Positions 24,903 to 32,500 of a DNA stretch of 59,039 nucleotides are shown here, in pieces (positions within the stretch are counted from its first letter, which is position 1; the number at the start of each line of letters is the position of its first letter). The position numbers and the translations under genes were made by a program. This DNA is from an uncultured Acetatifactor sp. (lineage in GTDB: Bacteria > Bacillota > Clostridia > Lachnospirales > Lachnospiraceae): positions 1-59,039 of the forward strand of contig CAJGCP010000012.1 in NCBI GenBank assembly GCA_904501885.1, in the 5' to 3' direction. The notes below the pieces were generated by a model, which was not told the DNA's origin, searched no databases, and saw only the letters and a program-made list of their open reading frames with translations.

Positions 24903-24930
24903 CACAAAACCCCCTCGAAATCCGAGGGGG
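24903..24930 (-). terminator. Terminator after the SDR gene
   Basis: Perfect 8-bp GC-rich stem (CCCCCTCG with CGAGGGGG, 24910-24917 and 24923-24930), followed on the minus strand by TTTTGT. Ends the UlaG-like/enolase/GH16/SDR operon. Confidence 0.75.
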
Positions 24931-24962
24931 TAACACAGAACCGGCACATAATTTTATCTTTC

Positions 24963-25757
24963 TTAATTTCTTTTCAGTTCATTCAGAATCCGGGGATATA
25001 ACTGGCAACTCATTCCACCATCCACGATCAATTCGCTGCCCGTGATATTTTTGGATAAATCAGTACCGAAGAACCAACATGCATTAGCGATATCCCGAAA
25101 ATCAGAAATATCACCTATGGGTGTGAGTTCCCCATTCACTGTCTGATTACTTCCCATCTGTACCCATCGTTCTGTTTTAATTGTACCCGGGAGAACAACA
25201 TTAACCCTGATACCAAACGGGCCCAAGTCAACCGCAAGTGCTTTTGTAAGTGCGTTAATACCACCCTTCGAAGCAGAATACGCTGCACGGTTGGGAATCG
25301 CTCTGTATGCGGTGTTAGAACTTATAAAGACCACCGAGCCGATACCCTTTTCTTTCATACGGATAGCTGCCTGTCTGATTAATGTAAAATTCCATACCAG
25401 GTTTGTTTCAAAAACCTCACCAAACGCTTCTACCGGCACCGACCAAAAATCCTGCCCGGCCGCGGGATTTTGCGGATTAAAGCCAAGATTCGCCGCATTC
25501 AGTATGATTGTCTCTACAAATCTCCCTGTCTGGTCAATATCATTGAAGATATCGATAACTTGCTGCTCATTGCGGATGTTACACTCATACCCCTTAGCAA
25601 AAACGCCATATGTTTCGGCAAGCTTTTGTGCTGCTTTTTCTGCATTTTCACCACACCGGCTGGTAATAAACACATCCCATTTATTTTCTGCAAAAGTCTC
25701 TGCAATCGCGTAACCGGTACCTGTGTGCGCACCTGTTATAAATACTGCCTTATTCAT
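24963..25757 (-). CDS. SDR-family NAD(P)-dependent oxidoreductase
   Basis: Classical short-chain dehydrogenase of 264 aa. TGAHTGTGYAIA (residues 8-19) is the Gly-rich nucleotide site, NAAN the structural motif, SSN the catalytic Ser region and YSASK the Tyr-Lys pair. The C-terminal ITGSELIVDGG is also standard. In a row with GH16, a sugar-acid dehydratase-like enzyme and a lactonase-like enzyme, oxidation of a free sugar to its lactone is a reasonable role; this is inference. It lies 51 bases after the GH16 gene and is last in the operon. Confidence 0.9.
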   Translation of the reverse strand: MNKAVFITGAHTGTGYAIAETFAENKWDVFITSRCGENAEKAAQKLAETYGVFAKGYECNIRNEQQVIDIFNDIDQTGRFVETIILNAANLGFNPQNPAAGQDFWSVPVEAFGEVFETNLVWNFTLIRQAAIRMKEKGIGSVVFISSNTAYRAIPNRAAYSASKGGINALTKALAVDLGPFGIRVNVVLPGTIKTERWVQMGSNQTVNGELTPIGDISDFRDIANACWFFGTDLSKNITGSELIVDGGMSCQLYPRILNELKRN

Positions 25758-25808
25758 TCTTTTTTCTCCGTTTGATTTCTAAAATCCGAAAATTCATGCA
25801 AGCAAACG

Positions 25809-26678
25809 CTATACTGCATCGAACACCCTTACGTAGTCCACTACAAATTCATCCGGTAATTTTGCATCATATAATTCCTTTACCGGTTCACCGGCCCACA
25901 CATTGGCATCTCCGGCTAGGCCGGCACTTGCATTGGTATTTCCAAAGGCCCTGTGGTAGCCATGGCATTCGGTAGACACAAGTACATACTGCTCTACATC
26001 AGAAACCGGAACCTGGGGTGCCATTTGACGGGCTACTTCCTTTCCGTCAAAGTAGTATATATAACCTTCTTTAGACCAATCCACTGCGTATGTATGCCAA
26101 CCATCCACGGTTTCCACATAGGGCACTCTAAAATGTCCCGGCCAGGTTGTCTCCTTACCATATCCGTTATATCCGATTCCACAAAGTAATAAACCTTCTG
26201 TATGCTGGCGGTAATTTTCCATAATATCACACTCTATGCCACACTGAACAGGATCCGGATGAGAACCAATACCGGGAGCCTGAAGCCAAAAGGCAGCATG
26301 CCATCCATTGTTCTTAGGAAGCTTACAACGAATTTCGTAATATCCGTACTTATGCATAAATTTTGGCTCAACCCTCTTACCAAAAGGCCAGAACCCGTCG
26401 GTATCTTTGGGGATATCAAAGGTTAATCCACCCGTCTGGAGATGTGCTGATTTAAATACCCCATCCCTGTATATCAACGGGATATGCAGATGGCTCTCCC
26501 CATCTAAAAACACTTCATTGGTAAATGTGGGGGATTTTCTCCCCCAGTAATACTCCCGGAAATTCCATTTGCTTTGATCTAAGTCCTGGCCATCAAATTC
26601 ATCGCTCCATACAAGTTTCCATTCTTTGTCTTCAGGCAGAAAACTTGGTACATGTTGTTCAACTTCATATTTTTTCAT
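25809..26678 (-). CDS. GH16-family glycoside hydrolase, no signal peptide
   Basis: Retaining endo-type beta-glycosidase fold, 289 aa. KLVWSDEFDG opens the domain and GIECDIMENY (Glu149, Asp151, Glu154) gives the catalytic ExDxxE set. DYVRVF closes the jelly-roll, so the protein is only the catalytic domain. GH16 members cut beta-1,3/1,4-glucans or galactans (agar, porphyran, carrageenan); which one cannot be told. No signal peptide or transmembrane start is present, which is unusual because GH16 enzymes are normally exported. It lies 12 bases after the enolase-superfamily gene in one operon. Confidence 0.88.
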   Translation of the reverse strand: MKKYEVEQHVPSFLPEDKEWKLVWSDEFDGQDLDQSKWNFREYYWGRKSPTFTNEVFLDGESHLHIPLIYRDGVFKSAHLQTGGLTFDIPKDTDGFWPFGKRVEPKFMHKYGYYEIRCKLPKNNGWHAAFWLQAPGIGSHPDPVQCGIECDIMENYRQHTEGLLLCGIGYNGYGKETTWPGHFRVPYVETVDGWHTYAVDWSKEGYIYYFDGKEVARQMAPQVPVSDVEQYVLVSTECHGYHRAFGNTNASAGLAGDANVWAGEPVKELYDAKLPDEFVVDYVRVFDAV

Positions 26679-26690
26679 ATGATTGTCTCC

Positions 26691-27851
26691 TTAAAAATAA
26701 AATTCTGTTTTAGCAGGCCTGATATCCGTCAAGGCGCCTGTATAATGCCTCAATGTATGTGGTTGATATGGGTGCTTTAGGCACTCTTCCTCATTGATTT
26801 CAATTCCCAGTCCCGGTTTATCAGGGATATTAATGTATCCTTCACTGTATACAAGACTTTCATTGGTTACATCCTTACGCCATTCCACATCGCTGTACAT
26901 GATTTCCAATATTGCAAAATTCGGACAACATGCAGCTAATTGCAGGGTTGCCGCATTTGCAACCGGCCCTGACGGGTTATGGGGTGCAAAAGGAATATAA
27001 TATGCTTCTGCCATAGCTGCAATCTTCTTAAGTTCCATAATACCGCCTGCGTGGGAAATATCCGGCTGAATGTAATCTGCGGCCCGCATTTCAAACAGGT
27101 CTTTATATGATTTCAGGGTATAAAGTCTCTCCCCTGCAGAAATTGCAACCGGCGACTTATCCCTGACTGCTTTCAAGGCCTCTAAATTATCGGGTGGTGT
27201 AGGCTCTTCAAAAAACATAGGCTTAAACTGTTCCAGTTCTTTTGCAATCTTAATACCTGTAGGAACATTAAATCTTCCGTGTCCCTCTATCAGCAAGTCA
27301 ACTTCATCTCCCACCGCGTCTCTTACTGCAGCCACACATTCAAGCGCCGTATTTAAATCCTGATTCGAAATTTCAAGGTAAGATTTTCCAAAGGGATCCC
27401 ATTTCATTGCAGTAACACCACGTTGTACTGCAATTTTAGCCTTTTCCCCAAATTCCGCAGGCGTCTTTGCTCCTGCGAACCAACCATTGACATATATTCT
27501 GACCTTGTCGTTTACTTTGCCTCCCAAAAGCTGGTAGACAGGAACACCTAAATGTTTACCCAAAATATCCCAGAGTGCCATTTCAACGGCTGATAAAGCC
27601 GACATTAAAACCGCACCGCCGCGCCAATAAGCATCGCGGTAAATGTCATGGAAATGCTTTTCAATATCCAGTGGGTTCTTTCCGACAAGATATTCCTTGA
27701 TATGCTCTACTGCTCCAATCAAAGCCTTTTCCTTATACTCAAGAGTGGCTTCCCCCACACCGGTGATTCCCTCATCAGTATAAATTTTCACAAACACCCA
27801 ATTGGTCCTGAAACAATCCACCGTAAATGTTTTAATATCTGTTACCATCAT
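26691..27851 (-). CDS. Enolase-superfamily sugar-acid dehydratase, galactonate dehydratase-like
   Basis: 386-aa member of the mandelate racemase/muconate lactonizing group. Whole-length likeness to DgoD is clear (ILMSA/ALWDI..G, QLLGGKV). Visible active-site residues: Glu189 and His191 in IEGHGRF, Glu215 in FFEEPTPPDN, Glu241 in AGERLYT, Asp264 in PDISHAGG and His291 in APHNPSGP. The first metal ligand is Glu, where DgoD has Asp (DFHGR). It would turn an aldonate into a 2-keto-3-deoxy sugar acid; a cycloisomerase role is an alternative. The ATG overlaps the UlaG-like stop by four bases. Confidence 0.88.
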   Translation of the reverse strand: MMVTDIKTFTVDCFRTNWVFVKIYTDEGITGVGEATLEYKEKALIGAVEHIKEYLVGKNPLDIEKHFHDIYRDAYWRGGAVLMSALSAVEMALWDILGKHLGVPVYQLLGGKVNDKVRIYVNGWFAGAKTPAEFGEKAKIAVQRGVTAMKWDPFGKSYLEISNQDLNTALECVAAVRDAVGDEVDLLIEGHGRFNVPTGIKIAKELEQFKPMFFEEPTPPDNLEALKAVRDKSPVAISAGERLYTLKSYKDLFEMRAADYIQPDISHAGGIMELKKIAAMAEAYYIPFAPHNPSGPVANAATLQLAACCPNFAILEIMYSDVEWRKDVTNESLVYSEGYINIPDKPGLGIEINEEECLKHPYQPHTLRHYTGALTDIRPAKTEFYF

Positions 27852-28522
27852 AGCTGTATCTCCTTATAAATTTCCGGTATAATTTTATTTTCGCACGGAA
27901 AATTTTCAGCACTTAGTTCATCAAACATTCCAATATGTACCGGTACTACTTTTTCCGCTTTTACTCTTTTCGCGAAACGTACTGCATCCGACATATTCAT
28001 ATTGTTTCCAACCCCGTTTATAGGCAAAAACACAGCATAAATATCACTGGGAATATCCATGAAAATCTCTTCATTGTAAAGCGTGTCACCTGTTACATAA
28101 TACTTTTTCGTACCGTCATCAATAATGACCCCTATGGATGACGCATCACTGTGCTCTGCTTTTACAGCGGTGAATGTGATTCCTCTATGTGTCCAAGCGG
28201 TATGTCTGTTAAATAATACATAGTTATTATTACCACCCATTTTACGCACATCATCCCAAACAGACCGTGGGGATAATATGGTAATATTACTGTTTTCATT
28301 TAAAAACGCGGCAACTGTTTCCGGGTCGTAGTGATCCTGATGATTATGCGTAAAAATCATAACATCAGGCTCTATGTCAAAAAATCTCTCATCTACTGCC
28401 ACCCTGCGGTAGCAATTTGGATTCATTTTTTGGACACTATCCGACAAATATGGGTCAATCATTATTTTAAAATCTTCTTTTTCCAGCAACAGCCCGGCTT
28501 GTCCAAGCCAAAATATCTTCAT
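27848..28522 (-). CDS. UlaG-like metallo-beta-lactamase-fold hydrolase (possible sugar lactonase)
   Basis: Cytoplasmic 224-aa MBL-fold enzyme. Metal ligands are seen in THNHQDHYD (His59, His61, Asp63, His64), AEHSDAS and VTGDTLY, with VPVHIGMFDE closing the site. UlaG itself opens L-ascorbate-6-phosphate lactone, so a lactonase acting between the SDR and the dehydratase is plausible. First gene of the four-gene operon; GGAAG lies seven bases before ATG. Divergent from an AraC regulator across 114 bases. Confidence 0.85.
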   Translation of the reverse strand: MKIFWLGQAGLLLEKEDFKIMIDPYLSDSVQKMNPNCYRRVAVDERFFDIEPDVMIFTHNHQDHYDPETVAAFLNENSNITILSPRSVWDDVRKMGGNNNYVLFNRHTAWTHRGITFTAVKAEHSDASSIGVIIDDGTKKYYVTGDTLYNEEIFMDIPSDIYAVFLPINGVGNNMNMSDAVRFAKRVKAEKVVPVHIGMFDELSAENFPCENKIIPEIYKEIQL

Positions 28523-28535
28523 ATCATTACTTCCA

Positions 28536-28565
28536 TTGACATATTTTCTTGATTTAGTATATTAT
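28536..28565 (+). promoter_or_regulatory. Promoter of the AraC regulator of the sugar locus
   Basis: Consensus -35 TTGACA with -10 TATTAT at 18 bases (or TATATT at 16). Lies in the divergent region to the UlaG-like gene. Confidence 0.6.
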
Positions 28566-28636
28566 ATTTTTAACTCATAAAATATAATTATCTTATGGTT
28601 TTTATTAGAAATCTTATTATGAAGGAGGTGTTGGAT

Positions 28637-29434
28637 ATGACTTTACCAGATATCGTTGCAATTGGTATTTATGATTCAAAAATTGCAGCCAGGAATACAA
28701 AGATTAGCAAAAATCGAAAAACAACCATGTTTGAGTTGGAATTGCCCATAGAAGAAGGCGGTATAACCTATATCAATTCCGATTCCGCCCATATACACCC
28801 CGATATGTTTATATGCGCAAAACCGAATCAAAACAGACATTCGAAATTTCCTTTTAAGTGCTACTATATCCACATGATTCTACACGAAGGTGATTTATAC
28901 GATGTATTAATGAATGCTCCGGATTTCTTTGAAACAGAAAAAAAAGAGATTTATGCAAATATCTTTCAAAAACTAATAAATCATTATAATACATTTGACC
29001 GGGGCGAAAACATCATGATCCAAAGCCTCCTGCTGGAACTTATTTATACCATCAGCAGGGATTCTCAGCGATTCGTGAAGCATAATGCCGAGTCAGGTAA
29101 TTATTCCTTGATAGAAGACACTCTTGCATATATTGAAAGAAATCTAACCGAAGAACTGACACTTGAAAAGGTTTCTGCACGTGTTTCTTTAAGTCCCATT
29201 TATTTTCATCATGTTTTTAAAGCTTCTGTGGGAAAAACTTTACGTGATTACATCGAGGAGCAAAGAATCAAAAAGGCAACACATTTACTTCTGACAACGA
29301 ACCTGTCCTTAACTGAAATTGCTTTTGAATGCGGTTTTTCATCGCAAAGCTATTTCAGCTATGTCTTTAAACGCAGGATGAAGCAAACACCTCGCGAATA
29401 TTCAAAAGCCATATATGAAAGATATGAGATATAG
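28637..29434 (+). CDS. AraC-family regulator of the oxidative sugar locus
   Basis: 265-aa DNA-binding regulator: N-terminal cupin-like effector domain (about 1-160) and C-terminal double helix-turn-helix (TLEKVSARVSLSPIYFHHVF and LTEIAFECGFSSQSYFSYVF, then KQTPREY). ATG 28637 follows AAGGAGG at eight bases; the frame's earlier start at 28595 has none. Divergent position to the UlaG-like/enolase/GH16/SDR operon marks it as that operon's likely activator. Confidence 0.9.
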   Translation: MTLPDIVAIGIYDSKIAARNTKISKNRKTTMFELELPIEEGGITYINSDSAHIHPDMFICAKPNQNRHSKFPFKCYYIHMILHEGDLYDVLMNAPDFFETEKKEIYANIFQKLINHYNTFDRGENIMIQSLLLELIYTISRDSQRFVKHNAESGNYSLIEDTLAYIERNLTEELTLEKVSARVSLSPIYFHHVFKASVGKTLRDYIEEQRIKKATHLLLTTNLSLTEIAFECGFSSQSYFSYVFKRRMKQTPREYSKAIYERYEI

Positions 29435-29448
29435 AAAACCAAAAACGA

Positions 29449-29550
29449 TTGATAGGTGCACACACGCTTTGGGCAACCATAGGGTTCCTTGTTACCGGTG
29501 TTGTGTTGCCTGTTTTAGGTGTTATTGTGGTGGCAATTATCATTATAGGC
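29449..29550 (+). pseudogene. Fragment of a BrnQ-type branched-chain amino acid transporter
   Basis: The frame encodes LWATIGFLVTGVVLPVLGVI, which matches the second membrane-span region of BrnQ (..GFLxTGVGLPxLGVI..). Nothing BrnQ-like precedes or follows: the frame runs on into unrelated sequence and stops at 29628. It is therefore a relic of about 30 codons, not a gene. It lies between the AraC gene and the promoter of the phosphatase lipoprotein, a likely scar of a past deletion. Confidence 0.6.
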
Positions 29551-29584
29551 AACAGTTGTCACATCATTTTGTGTTTTTTTCGAA

Positions 29585-29613
29585 TTGAATTATATCCTCT
29601 ATACGAGTATAAT
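29585..29613 (+). promoter_or_regulatory. Promoter of the phosphatase lipoprotein gene
   Basis: -35 TTGAAT, 17-base spacer, -10 TATAAT, with the ATG about 50 bases downstream. Confidence 0.7.
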
Positions 29614-29665
29614 TATAATACAAAGTAAAGCAACGACTATTACTTTATGAAAGGTGGAAAATCCT

Positions 29666-30799
29666 ATGTACAAAATGATGAAGAAATCTATTGCAATCGT
29701 TGTCTTATGTGTGATGCTTCTGAATCTGAGTTCCTGTACTTTGGCTGAGAAGCCCTCCGGCAAAGAAGGAGCGGTTGAGGCGACTGTTATTGAAATCGAA
29801 AAATACGGCCATGCCGTGCTCGATATCACTACATCGGATTTTGCAGGCCACGGATATGAGTATGGCGACATTGTCTGTGTGAGTTTTGATTCCTACGAAG
29901 CAAATATGCCTTATTTTGACGGATATTATTCAACTCCCGGTACAGAAATGTTACGCGGGACGTCATCGGAAGATAACATAGCCATTTGTATTAACTACGG
30001 CGACTTTTCCAACAAAACAGGGATTGCGATTGGCGACCATGTTGAAATCACCATGGCAGAAAAAGCCGGGATGCTTACATTCTATGAACTTTCTGCACTG
30101 AAGTACAGCGACAATCGAGCGGAATACTCCGATGATGTTACATTTGCAAATTTCCGCGCTATAACAGCCGGCACCATTGGCGATGGGAAACTGTATAGAA
30201 GCGCATCCCCAATCAATAACGAGCACGGACGTGCCAGCTATGCAAATAATCTGATTGCACAGGCCGGTGTTGCTACGGTTCTGAATCTTGCGGATTCCGA
30301 AGAGGATATTGCGGAATACTGCGAAGCCGAAGACTTTGACTCAGAGTATTATCGTAGCCTCTATGAGTCAGGAAATGTAATCGCATTGGATTTGAATGTA
30401 AACTTCTACTCAGACGAGTTCAATACTACACTAATCGAAGGTCTTCGTTTCCTTGCTCAAAACGATCCTCCGTACAGTATACATTGCACGGAGGGAAAAG
30501 ACAGGGCCGGATTTACAGCCATGCTTCTGGAGGCAATGATGGGTGCAACTCTTCAGGAGGTCATCGATGATTATATGCTCAGTTTCTATAATTACTACGA
30601 GATTGACAAAGAAAACGATCCCGAAAGATATGAGACCGTACTTAATACGAATTTATTCACGATGCTTTACCATGTGACGGGAACGGAAACCATCGAGGAA
30701 CTTGCACAGACAAATTTGGAATCTGCCGTAACAAATTATTTGCTCCGGCATGGTATGGACGAGAGCACCATCCAAGCATTGAAAGATAAATTGCATTGA
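29666..30799 (+). CDS. Lipoprotein with tyrosine-phosphatase-like domain
   Basis: 377-aa predicted surface lipoprotein. The start MYKMMKKSIAIVVLCVML ends in the lipobox NLSSC. Residues about 25-145 form a small beta-rich domain; about 145-375 form a phosphatase domain with the P-loop HCTEGKDRAG (Cys and Arg of CxxGKDRxG), preceded by LYRSASPINNEHGR, as in bacterial LipA/PtpB-like tyrosine or phosphoinositide phosphatases. ATG 29666 is eight bases after AAAGGTGG. Acting outside the cell on a phosphorylated compound is inferred from the signal. Own promoter upstream, single-gene unit. Confidence 0.85.
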   Translation: MYKMMKKSIAIVVLCVMLLNLSSCTLAEKPSGKEGAVEATVIEIEKYGHAVLDITTSDFAGHGYEYGDIVCVSFDSYEANMPYFDGYYSTPGTEMLRGTSSEDNIAICINYGDFSNKTGIAIGDHVEITMAEKAGMLTFYELSALKYSDNRAEYSDDVTFANFRAITAGTIGDGKLYRSASPINNEHGRASYANNLIAQAGVATVLNLADSEEDIAEYCEAEDFDSEYYRSLYESGNVIALDLNVNFYSDEFNTTLIEGLRFLAQNDPPYSIHCTEGKDRAGFTAMLLEAMMGATLQEVIDDYMLSFYNYYEIDKENDPERYETVLNTNLFTMLYHVTGTETIEELAQTNLESAVTNYLLRHGMDESTIQALKDKLH

Positions 30800-30932
30800 T
30801 GTTTTGTTTGACTCTTATCTGGCTACATAACCTGAACGGTTCAATGGAAGTCAAAACAATACGATTGACGGAACATTATATACAATTTGATTAATCAGTT
30901 CAATATGGCTTTCGCCGTATGCCGTAGCGTCA

Positions 30933-30973
30933 CAAAAGACACCTCTGTAAGCAAGCTTACTCGGTGTCTTTTG
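30933..30973. terminator. Long hairpin terminator between the phosphatase gene and spoIVB
   Basis: Stem CAAAAGACACC/GGTGTCTTTTG (30933-30943, 30963-30973) topped by a second perfect stem GTAAGC/GCTTAC. T-rich on both exits; serves spoIVB and probably the convergent phosphatase gene. Confidence 0.8.
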
Positions 30974-30992
30974 TTCGCTCCGTCGCACGGAC

Positions 30993-32342
30993 TCAATGCT
31001 GAAGCATATTTTCAATAAATATCCCGTACCCTCTGGTCGGATCATTCACCAGCACATGGGTTACCGCTCCCACTATTTTGCCGTTTTGCAGGATGGGCGA
31101 GCCGGACATCCCCTGCACGATACCTCCGGTGATTGCCAACAGTTCTTCGTCCACCACAGTGAGTTCAATTCCCCGATTCACATTGCTGTGATTGAGATTG
31201 ATATCATTGATTTCGATATCGTAGTACTTCGGCACACCATCCACGGTACAGATAATCTGCGCCGGTCCGGAAGTGATCTCTTGCTTCAGACCGATGGGAA
31301 CCGGATTTTCTCTGAACTTACCTCCCGCTTTTTTATTGCATCGGCCAAAAATTCCACGCTCACAATTGTTATTGATGTCTCCCAAGATACGGTCATTAGA
31401 ATACACAATGAGTCCCGTCATTTCTCCCGGTTTCCCTACAGCACCTTTTTTGATATCTACCACCTCAGCCATATAAAGTGTACCGTCATCCATGGTCATC
31501 AAATCGCTGGTGTCCACATCGGCAATGCCGTGCCCCAGTGCGCCGAAATTGCCCTCTCCATCCATATAGGTCATAGTGCCGATTCCCTGCGCCGAATCTC
31601 TCACCCAAAGACCAATTTTGTATTCCCCTTTCGTATCTTTTTGAGGATGTATGGTCTGTTTCAATTCTTTCCCGTCCCGTATCACAGTCATGGTAAGTGG
31701 CTTGCCCGCTCCAAAACGGATCATTTTCATAAAATCATCTTTATCCGACACTGCCACTCCATTCATATATAAAATATAATCCCCGGATTTCAATAAACCT
31801 TTCGAGGGCGATACCTTGTCCCCACTTGCAGTCTGGAACTCTCCTGTGCCAATCACCATCACACCTTTGGTCTTCACGTAGATGCCCACCGGCATTCCCA
31901 CCGGAATCAGTTCCTGATCTTCAATCACCCGCAGGTCTATTTCTTTGAAATTTAAGAAACCGAACAATTTAACCTGCAAGCCATAATTGTCTGCATCTGC
32001 AGCCTTCAGTGTCACCGGGCGGCTTAGATCGATATCAATAGAACCGGCAGGCACATTGCTGACGCCCTGCTTACTGACACTAACCACCTGCGCTTTGGCG
32101 GGAATCCCCAAATCCAGCACCTCCACTTTGCCTGCCCGGACATTGATGATGGACGGCAAACGGTGATCTATCTGATAGTAGAGCAAACCCGCCAAAATGG
32201 CACAACTGACCAAAATGGATACTAGCAACCAGCTTCTGTACACATTTCTTCTTCGCTTTCTTAGCTTCACCTGATCCAAAAATACAATCACATCCTGACC
32301 GGATTGCTGCTGCACTCTATGCCTCATATCATCTTTGTTCAT
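30993..32342 (-). CDS. spoIVB: SpoIVB serine peptidase (sporulation signalling)
   Basis: Made in the forespore and secreted into the intermembrane space, where it triggers SigK activation. The 449-aa protein has an N-terminal anchor (SWLLVSILVSCAILAGLLYY, about 38-57), a PDZ domain (about 165-245: VKTKGVMVIGTGEF..LLKSGDYILYMNG) and the S55 peptidase domain with GALGHGI (His), GGIVQGMSGSPI (Ser) and an Asp 15 residues before that Ser, the spacing known from Bacillus. ATG 32342 follows GGAGGTG. It lies after recN with a terminator between, the order common in Clostridia and Bacilli. Confidence 0.96.
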   Translation of the reverse strand: MNKDDMRHRVQQQSGQDVIVFLDQVKLRKRRRNVYRSWLLVSILVSCAILAGLLYYQIDHRLPSIINVRAGKVEVLDLGIPAKAQVVSVSKQGVSNVPAGSIDIDLSRPVTLKAADADNYGLQVKLFGFLNFKEIDLRVIEDQELIPVGMPVGIYVKTKGVMVIGTGEFQTASGDKVSPSKGLLKSGDYILYMNGVAVSDKDDFMKMIRFGAGKPLTMTVIRDGKELKQTIHPQKDTKGEYKIGLWVRDSAQGIGTMTYMDGEGNFGALGHGIADVDTSDLMTMDDGTLYMAEVVDIKKGAVGKPGEMTGLIVYSNDRILGDINNNCERGIFGRCNKKAGGKFRENPVPIGLKQEITSGPAQIICTVDGVPKYYDIEINDINLNHSNVNRGIELTVVDEELLAITGGIVQGMSGSPILQNGKIVGAVTHVLVNDPTRGYGIFIENMLQH

Positions 32343-32398
32343 ACCACACCTCCATATTATAAAGAGAAACAAATCCAATCTTGCTTCTCGAATTAGCG

Positions 32399-32428
32399 TA
32401 AAAAAAGAGTTCCCGTCATGGGAACTCT
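32399..32428 (-). terminator. Terminator of the recN end of the operon
   Basis: Perfect 9-bp stem AGAGTTCCC/GGGAACTCT with a 5-base loop (32406-32428), followed on the minus strand by seven T. Confidence 0.9.
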
Positions 32429-32500
32429 CTTCTACTCTATTATGTGTGGTTCTTTCGGTTTCATACTGAAATAATTTTGAAATTTGATTTCAAAGGTATT

